Source of the DNA: Hydractinia symbiolongicarpus
Taxonomy: Eukaryota; Cnidaria; Hydrozoa; Anthoathecata; Hydractiniidae
Direction of reading: 5' to 3'
NCBI RefSeq assembly: GCF_029227915.1
Contig: NC_079882.1
Span: 5,830,001-5,894,000 of the forward strand
Length of the DNA: 64,000 nt
A model generated the notes under the pieces. That model saw only the letters and a list, made by a program, of their open reading frames with translations. It searched no databases and was not told the DNA's origin. The translations under genes were made by a program, and so were the position numbers. Shown here piece by piece: positions 35,901 through 46,205 of this stretch. Position 1 is the stretch's first letter. Every line of letters begins with the position of its first letter.

Positions 35901-38190
35901 AATTTTCAAAGTTGATAAATAAATTCTTTACATCCAAACAACGAGATTCTGCAAGGACAAGGACGAAACATGACAGGTCACACACATTGAAACAAGTACT
36001 GACTGGGTACAGAAACACGGTAAGTGTACCGACACTATATATTTTTGAGGACGAGTTTTTAAGCTACAAGACTCTGGTGTTGTGCGAAAATTATAAAATG
36101 AAAGTTTCTGTTTACATATTTCTATATAGCTTTTCGCCTTTTTAACATCAGATACAGACATCCCCTCTGTGATGATACTCAGCCGACCTGGTTGTGAATT
36201 GTTGGAAAGTCTTTTACGTGATCTGGCATGTATCCTGACATCCTACTGTGTCAAAGTAAAGTTGGCTTTACTTGATCAAAATGAGGTGGATGCAGAAGGC
36301 GGAATCTCATCTTATATGCAACGAAATCTGGACAGTTGTGATTACATTCTTATAATGTTTACAGAAAACACACAAGGTACACATTTTTTTTGTTTAAGAT
36401 AGTTGCAACAGACTGATGTCGACTAGTGATATATTTGCCTAGTGTTCTCAGACTAGTTTATGACCTCATTACTATCGATAATTTTTCTTTTGTTGCTTCA
36501 AAATATTAAAAAGATTAAAGCCTGTGTTTATATAGTTGGTTCTGTTCGATACATTTAGCAGACAGAGTAGAGTTGAAATGCCTAGTTTCAAATTTTGCAA
36601 TCAAGATTTAACCTTGACAGTATCCTTCCAATTTATTAACAGAAAAAGCTTTGCCGAAGCACAAACCCTATGAATTTGCCCTGCGAGTTATCAGTGGCTT
36701 GGCGTACCATAATAACAGTTGTTCCCGTTACATTCCAATGTATCTCACGAGCTACAACGAAGCTGTTCATTTGCTCCCATCTTTTCTAAACGCATCAACG
36801 AGTTTTGGCTATCGAATACCAAAAGATACCTACAAACTGATTTGCAGAATCTTTAATCTTGAGAGACTAACACAAACAAATGAGCGGCAAGCTAAGGATA
36901 ACTATTTTATTGATCGAATGAAATCAACAGCAAAACTAATCGTTGATAGCCACCATGAAACATGCTGTTCCATCAATTGCACCAAGGTACGAACCAATTA
37001 CTTTAATTTTTAACCCTATTACCCTATGGGCATTTTTGACCTTTGCAGGCGGGGGAGGGGAGGAAAGGGGGGAGGGGGGAGCATTGCAGCCTACCTCAGA
37101 ATAGTTGTCGCGCATGACACTTGGTACAACGAAACTTTAACACTATATTATTTATTTTAAGGAAAAAAATTGGTTTCTGTTTTTTTTATTTAGCTTTATT
37201 CTTATATTAAATTATAATTATATATTTATATTTAACAAAACCATCCTGTACCAACAGATGCTAAAAGATGGTAAAAGATGGTAAACATTTCTAAACTTTA
37301 AAAATGAAAGTTTTTTGGATATGATTTCCAATGGCAACATTCACAGGCAAAAACAATTAGAAGTAACTTCTTCATTTTTATGAAAATATTGCTAAAAATA
37401 TCTAATTCTAAAACATCTGTGAATTACATATATTCTGTATTTATGAAGAATACACTCTAAATAAGACTAAATAATAAATAAACAATAATTAAAACAAATA
37501 CATTGTATGAAGTAGGATTTCAATTTAAAATATTAATTGAAAAATCTAATTATTTTTCAGATATCGATAACCCCTGTCAATGAAATATTACTCTAGGAAA
37601 ACTATATCATATAAAATTTTAGAAAAAACTGCACAAAATCAGAACGTTTCAATCACCTGGTGGAACGTTAAAAAAAAGAGGAAAATGGGGGGGGATAATC
37701 CCTCACCCTCATAATGTCCCCGCCCTATCCCCATCGCCATAGCTAATAGGGTTAGGTGATCATATCACTGCATACTTACTGCTTTCAAAACTGTCTATTA
37801 AATTATAAGTCAGTGTTACTTACCATAATACAGCACTTATTCTTCATTTTAGACAACTCACCTAATTTGTGATAACCTAGCATATAATTTGCTCCGTTTT
37901 AGGGTCAACTCTATGACAGTGTGAGTAACTTGTCTTCCATATGGGCGTCCACGGCAAATTCAAAATACGGCTGTTCCCCGAGACATACAATCGACGAAAA
38001 TACGCCGTCATTTAATATCTCAAACAACAACGAAATTTTAAACAACAATGGTGTCGTAAACTCGATGATTCAAACTTTTAATAATATTAGTCACAGTAAT
38101 ATATCGGTCACGCAAATAGTTAACAAACACATTAATTATCCAATGAAAACACACTTGCCATGCAAACGATCTTATTCTTCGGAAGATTAA
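23943..38190 (+). CDS. IL-17-receptor-like receptor with duplicated ectodomain cassette and SEFIR domain (receptor B)
   Basis: Exons: 23943-23999, 24720-24750, 27569-27616, 27738-27884, 28991-29073, 29197-29305, 31178-31213, 31415-31591, 31945-31992, 32380-32541, 32864-32949, 33150-33246, 34280-34318, 34809-35135, 36152-36376, 36643-36986, 37903-38190. They total 2304 nt in frame (767 aa). Signal peptide: MPASFMLFFMACFHSS. Residues about 30-170 and 230-373 are two copies of one cassette (ECWGYYLKI and ECWGYLLTI), joined by a 59-residue exon with two Cys. The helix is at about 433-453, then RRRR. SEFIR spans about 483-672 over two exons, with PSVMILSRPGCELLESLLRD, VKLALLDQNEVDAEGGI, CDYILIMFTE, RYIPMYLTSYNEA and IPKDTYKLICRI. 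The Asn/Ser-rich C-terminal tail ends at TAA 38188-38190. SEFIR domains recruit Act1/CIKS-type adaptors in bilaterians. An alternative second exon is possible at 25568-25658. Confidence 0.78.
24191..24213. repeat. (TTTG)n microsatellite
   Basis: About five tandem TTTG units in intron 1 of receptor B. Confidence 0.85.
25568..25658 (+). other. Candidate alternative exon of receptor B
   Basis: This open segment follows GATAAG and precedes a good GTAATG donor. It encodes about 30 residues including DYCTKMIKITIKCRVCRAK and ends SLQTG, resembling the end of receptor A exon 3 (LQLKTG). It begins in phase 0 and ends in phase 1, so it joins exon 1 (phase 0) to the exon at 27569 (phase 1) but cannot follow the 31-nt exon at 24720. 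It would therefore replace that exon. The acceptor lacks a strong pyrimidine tract. Confidence 0.3.
26240..26605 (-). repeat. Hairpin-repeat family, full unit plus partial units
   Basis: Intronic. The stretch 26245-26440 is a near-full inverted match to 20534-20722, including GACAGACAGACG, CCGTTACGGG, the CGAATTTTAAAAAT-like block and the CCCGTG hairpin. Two shorter units follow to about 26605, ending in GATACCCGTATACGTCTGTCTGTC. The same unit order occurs at 20.5 kb in the opposite orientation. Confidence 0.7.
27290..27545. repeat. Minisatellite, about 26-30-bp unit
   Basis: Roughly nine imperfect tandem units of the form CGTGTTTCGCGCAATATC followed by AAAACGAA, ending just 24 bases before the exon at 27569. 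The unit holds CpG dinucleotides, unusual in this AT-rich intron. Open frames across it are artefacts of the repeat. Confidence 0.8.
27569..31213 (+). repeat. Ectodomain exon cassette, copy 2 (receptor B, N-terminal)
   Basis: Five exons of 48, 147, 83, 109 and 36 nt with phases 1-1, 1-1, 1-0, 0-1, 1-1. Landmarks: CNKDLFFQFFVIK, a two-Cys exon ending NLTVQNGSG, ECWGYYLKIISRNG, and EFTVSITSIPSG. The fourth exon has exactly the same length (109 nt) as its counterpart in receptor A. Confidence 0.75.
30068..30718. mobile_element. pogo/Tigger-like MITE with TA target duplication
   Basis: Imperfect terminal inverted repeats of about 55 bp: left CCGTACACTCTCAGTACAAA, right (reverse complement) CAGTAGAATCTCAGTATAAC, both continuing into a shared GAACCGAAGAAA-type block. 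TA flanks both ends (30066-30067 and 30719-30720). CAGT-type termini with TA duplication are typical of pogo/Tigger elements. The 651-bp interior has no transposase frame. Confidence 0.6.
31945..34318 (+). repeat. Ectodomain exon cassette, copy 3 (receptor B, membrane-proximal)
   Basis: Five exons of 48, 162, 86, 97 and 39 nt with phases 1-1, 1-1, 1-0, 0-1, 1-1. Landmarks: FVCSKIWFMKKYVNQ, a two-Cys exon with AILTVSYTSDNN, ECWGYLLTIEDLDG, and NYHIKLLSIPAMKEPG. The last exon (DQCERIIMANTLT) is 39 nt, as in receptor A (LCENRILTDMLQ). Confidence 0.75.
32776..32820. repeat. CCTCC/CTTCC pyrimidine tract
   Basis: A strict C/T tract of CCTCCCTCCTT-type units about 45 bases upstream of the exon at 32864. 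It is a mirror-repeat-like polypyrimidine run. Confidence 0.75.
37047..37081. repeat. G-rich tract with G-quadruplex potential
   Basis: Several runs of three to six G within 35 bases, in the last intron of receptor B, about 60 bases past the donor at 36987. On the transcribed RNA these runs could form a quadruplex near the splice site. A second G run lies at about 40015-40031. Confidence 0.7.
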
Positions 38191-38689
38191 CTACTGTTGG
38201 ATAAAACTTGTAAAATCCTCCGAGGATAAACGAAAGTAGTGTTTTGTAAGTTCACTGAAATGAACAATCTGCTTTGAGTAGATGTTCTTTTACGGTACCA
38301 ATAAGAACTTGAATTGAAGAGGGTATGGTGTAATTTGTTTTTGCATTATAATTTAAACAACATTTTTTATGATTCGTTTTTGCTTTTATGGACTAAAATT
38401 CACAAAAGGCCTGTTTACATATGCATGCATTTCTTTTCTCTTTCTATCCTTTTCTTTTTTTTTCTATGTCAACTTCGAGTCCCACGACCTTCAAACAAAA
38501 CTTGTGACTATGTTCAATCCGCGTAGAAAAGGATTCTTTTAAATCGTGCTTTAATGTTGTTAGCTAGCTACCTTTTACAACAATTATAATTTTTTATTAT
38601 TAAATTAATTTTGTCGTTTTGTATTTTTTAAATAGCGTGGTTAAAGGATACTGGAAAGAAAATTTGAAATACTACAAAACTTATTTCTT

Positions 38690-38835
38690 TATTATTACAA
38701 GCTCGTGAGCTTGTATTAAAACGCAAATTTGTCCTACAAGAATGGAAATTTTTGCCTCTCTGAGCACCGACACGGGAGTAGTCGTGTGTTCGAATCTCAT
38801 CTTGGTCACTATTTTTACTTTTTTTTTTCTTTTCA
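38690..38835 (+). repeat. Possible tRNA-derived SINE fragment
   Basis: The stretch contains GTGTTCGAATCTCATC, close to a pol III B box (GGTTCGAANCC), preceded by GAGCACCGACACGGGAGTAG and followed by a T-rich tail (CTTTTTTTTTTCTTTT). No complete tRNA cloverleaf could be folded by eye and the A box is unclear, so a SINE remnant is more likely than a tRNA gene. Confidence 0.3.
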
Positions 38836-38948
38836 CTATCTTGCCTGCGAGGGTGTGTTTCCAACTCGTAACTAACTAACCAAATGGTCAATCGCAACGT
38901 CACAGATTTAAACTTCGTAACTAAACTCTCTAAGTACTTGGAATTCAT

Positions 38949-39432
38949 CTAAATGACATTTCAGGCCAAAATTGGTATTATTTTCGACAAAATTTGGCAC
39001 AGTTAACAAAAAAATTATGATTGTGACATCATAATTTGGATTTTTCTCACCTAAATGTCATTTTAGGCCAAAATTTGTCTGAAAATTAAAATTACTTTAT
39101 TTTCGACAAAGTTAAAGAAAAGTATGCCGAACATGATGGTGCTATCAAAGTTTTGCTTAATGTCATTTTAGGCCAAAGTTGGTCAAAAAATTAAAACTGC
39201 TTTATTTTCGAAAAAATATAGCACAGTTGACAAAAAAGTATGCTGAACATGATGGTGACATAAAAATTTTGATTTTTATCACCTAAATGCCATTATAGGC
39301 CAAAATTGGTCCAAAAATTAAAATTACTTTATTTTCGACAAAATTTGGCACAGTTAACAAAAAAAGTATGCTGAACATGATAGTGACATCAAAATGTTAA
39401 TTTTTTTGTCAACTAAATGCCGTTTAAGACCA
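38949..39432. repeat. Tandem repeat, roughly 100-130-bp unit, four copies
   Basis: Each unit starts CTAAATGnCATTTTAGGCCA, continues with AAAATTACTTTATTTTCGAC and CAGTTnACAAAAAAGTATGC, and ends with GAACATGATGGTGACATnAA. Units begin near 38949, 39052, 39160, 39283 and a partial one near 39413. Unit length drifts by indels. No coding frame is kept across units. Confidence 0.8.
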
Positions 39433-41555
39433 TAAACGTTTCAACCGCGCAACTTTCAACCATGAATTATAGGCTGTATTTTTTGTTAGCAGAAATTGTA
39501 GAATTGGGTTGCATTTTCGATGTTTCATAGTTTGCATTTTTAATAGCGAGATTGCTTAAGCACCTCCTGCATCTTGTATATTGTTTAAAAAGATAAGTGT
39601 TGAAAAGATGCATTTAACTAACTGGTAAAGTAAAGGCGTTTCCACCAAAGTTTTCCAAAGTGAATGTAGGCAGAGTTAAGGTCTCCCCAAATGCCTGGAA
39701 AGTAGTCTGCAAAAAATAAGTAAGAGAAAAACGAAGACGCTACCCATATATAATTAATGACAAGAGTGAAATTCTTTTCGCTACGCTAATGACACGCCAA
39801 CATAGTGAAATATGATTTCGGAAACACTCCGAAAAACGTAAATTTTTCGATTCCCTTCCTCTTATTTGTCTCCGCGTCATAAGCGTACAGGAGTGACAGT
39901 TCTGGTAATATATTTTTTTAACTAAAGCCATTTCCTTTTTTAAACAATTAACATCGTATATTATTTTCCTTTTTCTCACTGAGTGACTTTCTTATACCCG
40001 GTCCTTTTTTTTTGAGGGGAGGGGGGGGGGATTACTGAATTTCGAAAATTTTAGGTGCATCTTGTGGTCTTTCTTCTTCCTGTCAGTCAGTTAACTCCAG
40101 GCTGACCCAACGAAAATTAAAATTTCGAGGAATTTTTCGTTCAAGAAGATCTCGTAACAGAAATCACAATTTGATAGACAGCTTTTTATAAACTTTCTTC
40201 GCGAGGTTGTTTACGTGTATCATACGTCTTGTTTTTTAGCTATACGCCTTCTGTTTAAAATCCTGGTCTAATTTGAAACAGAAAAATGGTACTTCCTGAC
40301 GTAAGGATTGAGCCAGTAATATTAGCTACAATTTTACCTATGTTATATCCCATCCCACCTCCAACGTCCCAAAAAAAAAACAAATGGAGACCTACTGAGC
40401 AGTGTTTTTTTTCCGAGTCAATCATCTTCATTTATATTTTTAGAACGGGAATGCAATGATCATCTTCCTGTTCAATAAAAAGGCGAACCGCTTGTCAGCT
40501 GTGCTTTACCACAGTCATGTGTTAAGCCAAATCTCAACGAAAAGAAAATAGGGTGGACAATATATGTAGGTGTTTCACGTGCACAAAATTATGAAAACCG
40601 GGATTCATATAGAAAAAAACCCATATGTCTCTCTGCGCAGTCTTGAATTTGTGCCAGAAATCAAAGAAATGGCTTTAATTTATTTTTTGACATCACCGCG
40701 TACGATACTTAAGAAAAATTAACGTAATTGCAAAGACTTTGGCTGCGGTTGTTGGCGCAAAAATGTACAAAAAATATAATAATGCAACCAATTTTTTGTG
40801 TGTAATAAAGTTATTATTTTCGCAACACAATGTTTTTTATAAAAATCAAAAACTCAAAGAAACTCGAAAATTAAAACAAAAATTGAACTTACAGTTCCAG
40901 AAATATCAAACGTTTTATCTTTTTGAAAATATGTGGCGTTGATAACAGTTTATTAAACAGTTATTAAAAACCGCAACGACTCTAATCAATTTCTTTCACG
41001 CATGGACGGAAAATTAATGTCCAGTTATTAGGCTCCCATGAGGCGTTTTACTGAATGCATTTAGAAATAACTTATTGTTGTTCAGGCGACAGTGAATCAA
41101 AAACTGCTCAATGCCAGGCAATATGACAGTGATGCACAAAAGTAGCTCTGTTGCAATGTTGAAGGAGAGGGAAAAAAATTTTTGTGGCAACCACAAAATA
41201 AATTGTTTATTTTGCGAAATAAGTTTAGAAACTAATCGTTAGTGACACCGGGATGAGAGCTTACAACCATGAACCAGAGCTGGTTTAGTAAAAAAGAAAT
41301 TGTCTACTTCCACTTCTTAGCTAGGTGCAGCTTAGCTGAAAATCAGAAATGATTGGTTGGTTATTCATTTAAATCGTGCTTCGTGATTAATACACTACGA
41401 CGCGGGATAATTACAATAAAATCGGTAAATATATATCGCGTTCATTTTCTTTTTTCGTGTTACGATAGCAGGACGTTTTTCTAGATGTTCTGAAATAAAC
41501 CTCCAAATCATGTAATAGTTTAAACCGGACCTGGTGTATATAAAAGACGCGCCCA

Positions 41556-41628
41556 ATCATTCTTGACCCCAGGGCTCTTTGAAATAAACCTTAAGTTTTA
41601 TCTCAAAGAGCTCTGGGGACCAGAATGA
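41556..41628. mobile_element. Hairpin MITE, about 73 bp
   Basis: Inverted arms TCATTCTTGACCCCAGGGCT and (reverse complement of the right end) TCATTCTGGTCCCCAGAGCT, both continuing CTTTGA, surround a loop of about 20 bases. It is a near-perfect foldback. The CCCCAG core resembles the hairpin at 17316-17390. Confidence 0.65.
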
Positions 41629-42083
41629 CGCCCGATCTGTATCTGTTGCTGTCAAAGTGAGGATGGAAAAAAATAGAAAAAAAGACAAACGCTTTGTTAT
41701 TTAGTTATCTTTTTAATGTCACTGTTAAAAACAAATTAATATATTAAAGGGAATAAACATACATACTTAATATACACCCCTTGATATATTTGAATGAATG
41801 TAAAATTAAAGCTATATAAAAAAATAATTATATGATGCATACTAAAAATAATATTTATTAGGAATGTTTTTCTAGATACAGATAAAGAAGTTTAGAAAAC
41901 TCTGTTAATAATACGCCAATAGCAACACACAAAAAAGGGTTTTTGTTTGTTAGGCAGCTTTTGTAGAAAAAAAAACGGAAAATAGGAAATCATTACAAAC
42001 CCACAAACAAATTTATTTCAACACCTAGTATTTACAGCAATAGTTACAACGGTTAGTTAGTTAAATTATAGTTTCTTTGTCCA

Positions 42084-45000
42084 CTAAATATCATCTGGGT
42101 CATCTAATGGTGCATTAGCAGTCTTAGCTTCCACAGTTATTGGTCCAAATCCGACATGGTCTTTGGTAAAAACAAAAGGAGAATGACTTCGTTTATTAGG
42201 GTCTTGTATCTCAACAGGTGACGGAGAATATCCTTGTGGAACGTTTTCTTGTGTTTCTGAGTCCGGTCCAGGATCTTCTTGGATCCCTTCTTGCTGCGGA
42301 CTGTTTTCATCACTCGGTGTAGACTTTGCTTCTTCTGTTGGTTCAGACTGAGGTGTTTGTTCCTCTTGTTTTTCTCCAGCTCTATGTTTTTCTTCCGAAA
42401 AGCGTATCTCGTTGTCTACTTCATTAGTTTCTGCTTGGTTTAAATCAGAAGGTCTCTGCTCAAATTCATCTCGTGTGGTGTGAGGGCCCTCACTCTGAAA
42501 CATTGCCTCACTTTCTCTGGGATTATAAGATGGATCGCGGTAAAAATGTCCTGGTACCCCTGTTTGGGCCATAGATATACTTTCGAACATGTTGCGATGA
42601 GCATATGGGTTACCGTAAAACGCGGGACCATACATGAATGCATTACCATTAAAACCACGTCTCTGTTGATAAAAAGGATCAACGACGCCTTGATTCGGGT
42701 ATTGCATTGGAAACATATTTGGTTGAGGAAAAAACGGTGGTGAGAACTGGCCGTTAAATCCATTATTATAACCGTTGTTAAAACTATTAAACCCATTGTT
42801 GTATCCACCGAAACCTTGGTTAAAACCGTTGAGACCACCGTTAAAACCAGCACTAAAGCCATTATTGTAACCACCACTGAATATACCATTAAACCCGTTA
42901 TTAAAATAACCTGCGTTGAGTCCCATAAATCCGTTTGGATTCATCCCATTAACAATTGGTACTGCCATATAGCCTTGAAATCCACCTTGGTTGTTATTAT
43001 ACAACGAGTCATCACCTGGAAATTGATAATCAAAAGCTGCACTTTTTCCAAATGGCCCTGGGTGTGTTGCACTGTTCCCTGGTAAATTAAGCGCGGGTAG
43101 ACCGTTGATGTGTGATACGGGAAGCCCGTTACGTCCGTTTTCGGGAATTGCAAAACTGACATAGTGGCTATCCACATTGGCAAAACCTTTAATTAGTTCA
43201 CTATTGCTGTTTGGGTTGACAACTAGAAATCTTTTCCCGTTTTTTTCCGTTATGTATATAGCTGGTTGATTTGATTTCGATTTGATGTCGCCTGATTTTT
43301 TAGCTGCTTTTACATTTTTCTCATTTTCTAATGAGGTGTGTGTGGATTTTTTGCTTGCTTGTTGCAATAAATTCTGTACAACATATAGTGGAACAAACAT
43401 AAATTTGTTTTTTGTTGGTTTTGGTATAGCATCTTTAGATGTACCAACAGCGGAGTCTTTTTTAGCTAATGCAGTGTCCTTCGCTTTGCCTAAACAAAAA
43501 CGCGCCGTAAAATTTAATTCCAGTTGTAAAATTAATCACATAAAACATGGAATGAAAACTGTGTTTTGTTGAATTAGCTTTTAAACTAAGAATCAATTTT
43601 ACTAATTGAACATTTAGAACAAAGAAAAGGCGGTTATTTTGTATCTTAGCACTTGAAAAAAAATTTGTGATAAACCACATTCCTAGTGACGTTGCTCAAA
43701 CTTATAATCCTGATGGGTTGTCACACTAGAAACTGATATTAACGTTGAAACCAGATCGAATAGAAATCAAGTTAGACAACAGGAATAACAAACCCTAACC
43801 TTTTCCGTGCAGAGGCGGGAAAAAAAGCAAACGAAAAAAAACTATACCCTAACCTTTTCCGTGCAGGGGCGGGAAAAAAAGCATACCTACGTCCGATTTT
43901 TTCCATCTTTTCACTTCAGCGTCTTTTTTGTCTTTGTTTTTGTGCAATCCAGACTTCAATGGGTGATCAATAAGATGGCGGCTGTTTGCTGAAGGATCGA
44001 AGCCTCCTAACTGGCTTTGTGTCGAGCTCATGTAATCCTTCCATAAATTTGAAAATTCTGAACAAAAGTTCAAATTAGTTGCAAACAATAGAAATGAATA
44101 AATCTTAAATATCTTCCATACTCAACTGAAAGTTTCAAATAATTAATTTTCTTGTTCTAATCGCCTGTTGTAAAGTTAAAGCATTCATAATCATACTTAC
44201 CAGAAGAGGGGACTTTGTAATCTGAGTTAGATTGCATCATATCTCTGGTGTTTTGTTCAACAAACTGTACGTTTGGTGGTCCTAGATCTCCACCATTTCC
44301 TGCTCCTTCACCACCCAGAAGATTGCTTAATCCTGGCACTTCCGGTCCACCTGGTTTTATAGGGGCTCTCTCTTCATTAGGTTCGTTTTGGTGTCCAAAA
44401 CTACCTTCGTTATTTTCAACTTGAGCATTGTGTCCATAGTCAATGTTTGTTTTGCCAAAGCCATCTCCAGGATTGAAATTTTCATCTTGATGGTCTGAAA
44501 TGTAAACAGTTTACATACATATACAACTATCATGTAATCGAGTAATGGTAAATCGAGTAATGAGGCAATGTTATTTGTAGGTCGGTTATTTGTAGGTCGG
44601 TGATTTATATCGGTTTCTTTCCTGTTTACAATAACCTTATCAATTTTTTTTACAATCTACCTTACGCATTTTTTATTTATTGTTCAAACATTTCCAGTCG
44701 TTTCCAAACCCTTTTAAGGCTCTTCGTAAAATCAGCTCATTTTTCTGGACCTATTTTTTCTGGTTTCCCAAATTGTTGATGGATATCCCGCGGGCGTGAA
44801 AACGGTTTCGACAAATACATAATAAATTTCCATACCATCATTATTTGATACAAACTTTCCATCCGTCATCTCTGCTTCTCCGCGCTCACCATCGTAATTC
44901 TTTTGAACTTGATTGGTATTCTTCAGAAAGTTATGCAAATCATTCATCTCGTTGGGTTGAATGTCTTCTGCTTTCATGATGTCGTTTTCACTAACAGCAC

Positions 45001-46205
45001 CGCCTTCGTTACTTGCTACACCATGGGGGTTGCTCAGATCATCTAAAAAAACATCACCATCTAATTAAAAACAACAGATTTAATATCAGGACAGCTTTTT
45101 TAAACGTTCATGCGTTCATGCGTTCTGTTCATAACTGACAATATATCCACTTAGCTACCCAGATCGGCATTATGTTAGGAAGTGATAAAAAGGATTAAAG
45201 CAGGTGTTTTGATGGTTAAAGCAAGATATACAATTAAAAATTACTATTGTGAAACAAATAATAGAATTTGTTTTTGCTTTCTGTTGAAAATTCTTTTCCA
45301 CATTTTTTTATTGCAATTGTTTAAAAAAGAGCAACAAATAGCCTTTTACCTGCCCCTCTCTCTTGGCCTTCTCTCCCTCCACCACCACCTGCAAATCTCA
45401 TCTGTTCTTCTCCTTGTGGTGGTCCAACTACATCCATATTAAGAGACTTTTGTTTATTTGCTTGATCCATAAAACCAAGTTTATTCTGAGCAGATTCTTG
45501 GATAATTTGGTCATTTTGTTGCATCTGCATTTGGTACATTGGACTTGTGGCTGCAGACAAGCCACCTGGTAAACCGCCCATACCACCCATGCCTCCCATA
45601 CCACCCATGCCACCCATATCCCCCATGCCAGGACCAGAACCTTTGGACATCATCATTGCACCGCCTTCATTTTGAGGCATTTTTAGATCCATCTGCGGCT
45701 GTTGGCCGTATTGAGCCGCGTTTTTTTGGTCGGAATATCTGGAGTCACCACCGAAACGATCACCACTGTTGAACTGATCTGGTGTTAACGCTGGATTTAC
45801 AGGCGAATTTAAAGCGCCTTGTGATGAAACAGTCTGTCCGTTCATACCACCATCATTATCAGAAAGTCCGAATGATTTTTTACTCCCAACAACATCCCGT
45901 TCTCTCTCTTTCACGATCTCCTCCCTTTTGTCACCCTTACAATCGCCTCGCAGTTTACATTCAAGCTCTTCACCTAGATCTTTTATCGTCTCAAATCGAT
46001 TCTCATATTCCTCAAACTCTTCAGGCTTGACGTAATATCGTATTTGATCTGGCGATTTCTGTAGTGTTACATCATACTCTGCTTCTTGGTAAATCTTCTT
46101 ATGATTTTTATGTAAGTTAGATTTCTTATCACTGTTCAACGGTGCATTATATACAGATGTTAATAAAATACAAAAACATATCGCGAGCAATGGAATCATA
46201 CTCAT
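42084..46205 (-). CDS. Secreted low-complexity acidic/Asn-Gly-Phe-rich protein, 977 aa
   Basis: Five exons, all joined in phase 1: 46205-45350, 45042-44836, 44494-44201, 44057-43887 and 43489-42084, totalling 2934 nt with the stop at 42086-42084. The first ATG (46205) gives a clear signal peptide, MSMIPLLAICFCILLTSVYN. Exon 1 holds a charged region with two Cys (CKLRGDCKG) and a run of MGGMGG repeats. Exons 2-4 are hydrophilic and Asn/Glu-rich. The large last exon has repeats around NNGFN/GGYNNGF, then an acidic Glu/Pro/Ser-rich tail ending PLDDPDDI. No known domain is recognised. I infer an extracellular or matrix protein that is largely disordered. AATAAA on the minus strand lies at 42017-42012. 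It is transcribed away from the CDK-inhibitor-like gene at 47052. Confidence 0.75.
43792..43883. repeat. 38-bp direct duplication beside a splice donor
   Basis: ACCCTAACCTTTTCCGTGCA followed by GAGGCGGGAAAAAAAGCA occurs at 43792-43829 and again, with one substitution, at 43846-43883. The second copy reaches into the minus-strand donor at 43886, so this duplication covers the intron's first bases. Confidence 0.8.

Larger units (their letters stand above)
38191..42083. other. Convergent intergenic stretch without genes
   Basis: It lies between the 3' ends of receptor B (plus) and the secreted protein (minus). No supported exon is present. It contains a possible tRNA-derived element (38690-38830), a tandem repeat (38949-39432), a G run near 40020 and a hairpin MITE (41556-41628). 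A possible ATTAAA signal for receptor B is at about 38599. AATAAA for the minus-strand gene is at 42017-42012. Confidence 0.5.

Noticed and set aside
42440-42889. 149-codon minus-strand frame inside the secreted-protein exon
   Set aside because: It overlaps the 1406-nt last exon in another frame and consists of repeat-shadow residues; the main frame has signal peptide, splice continuity and stop.
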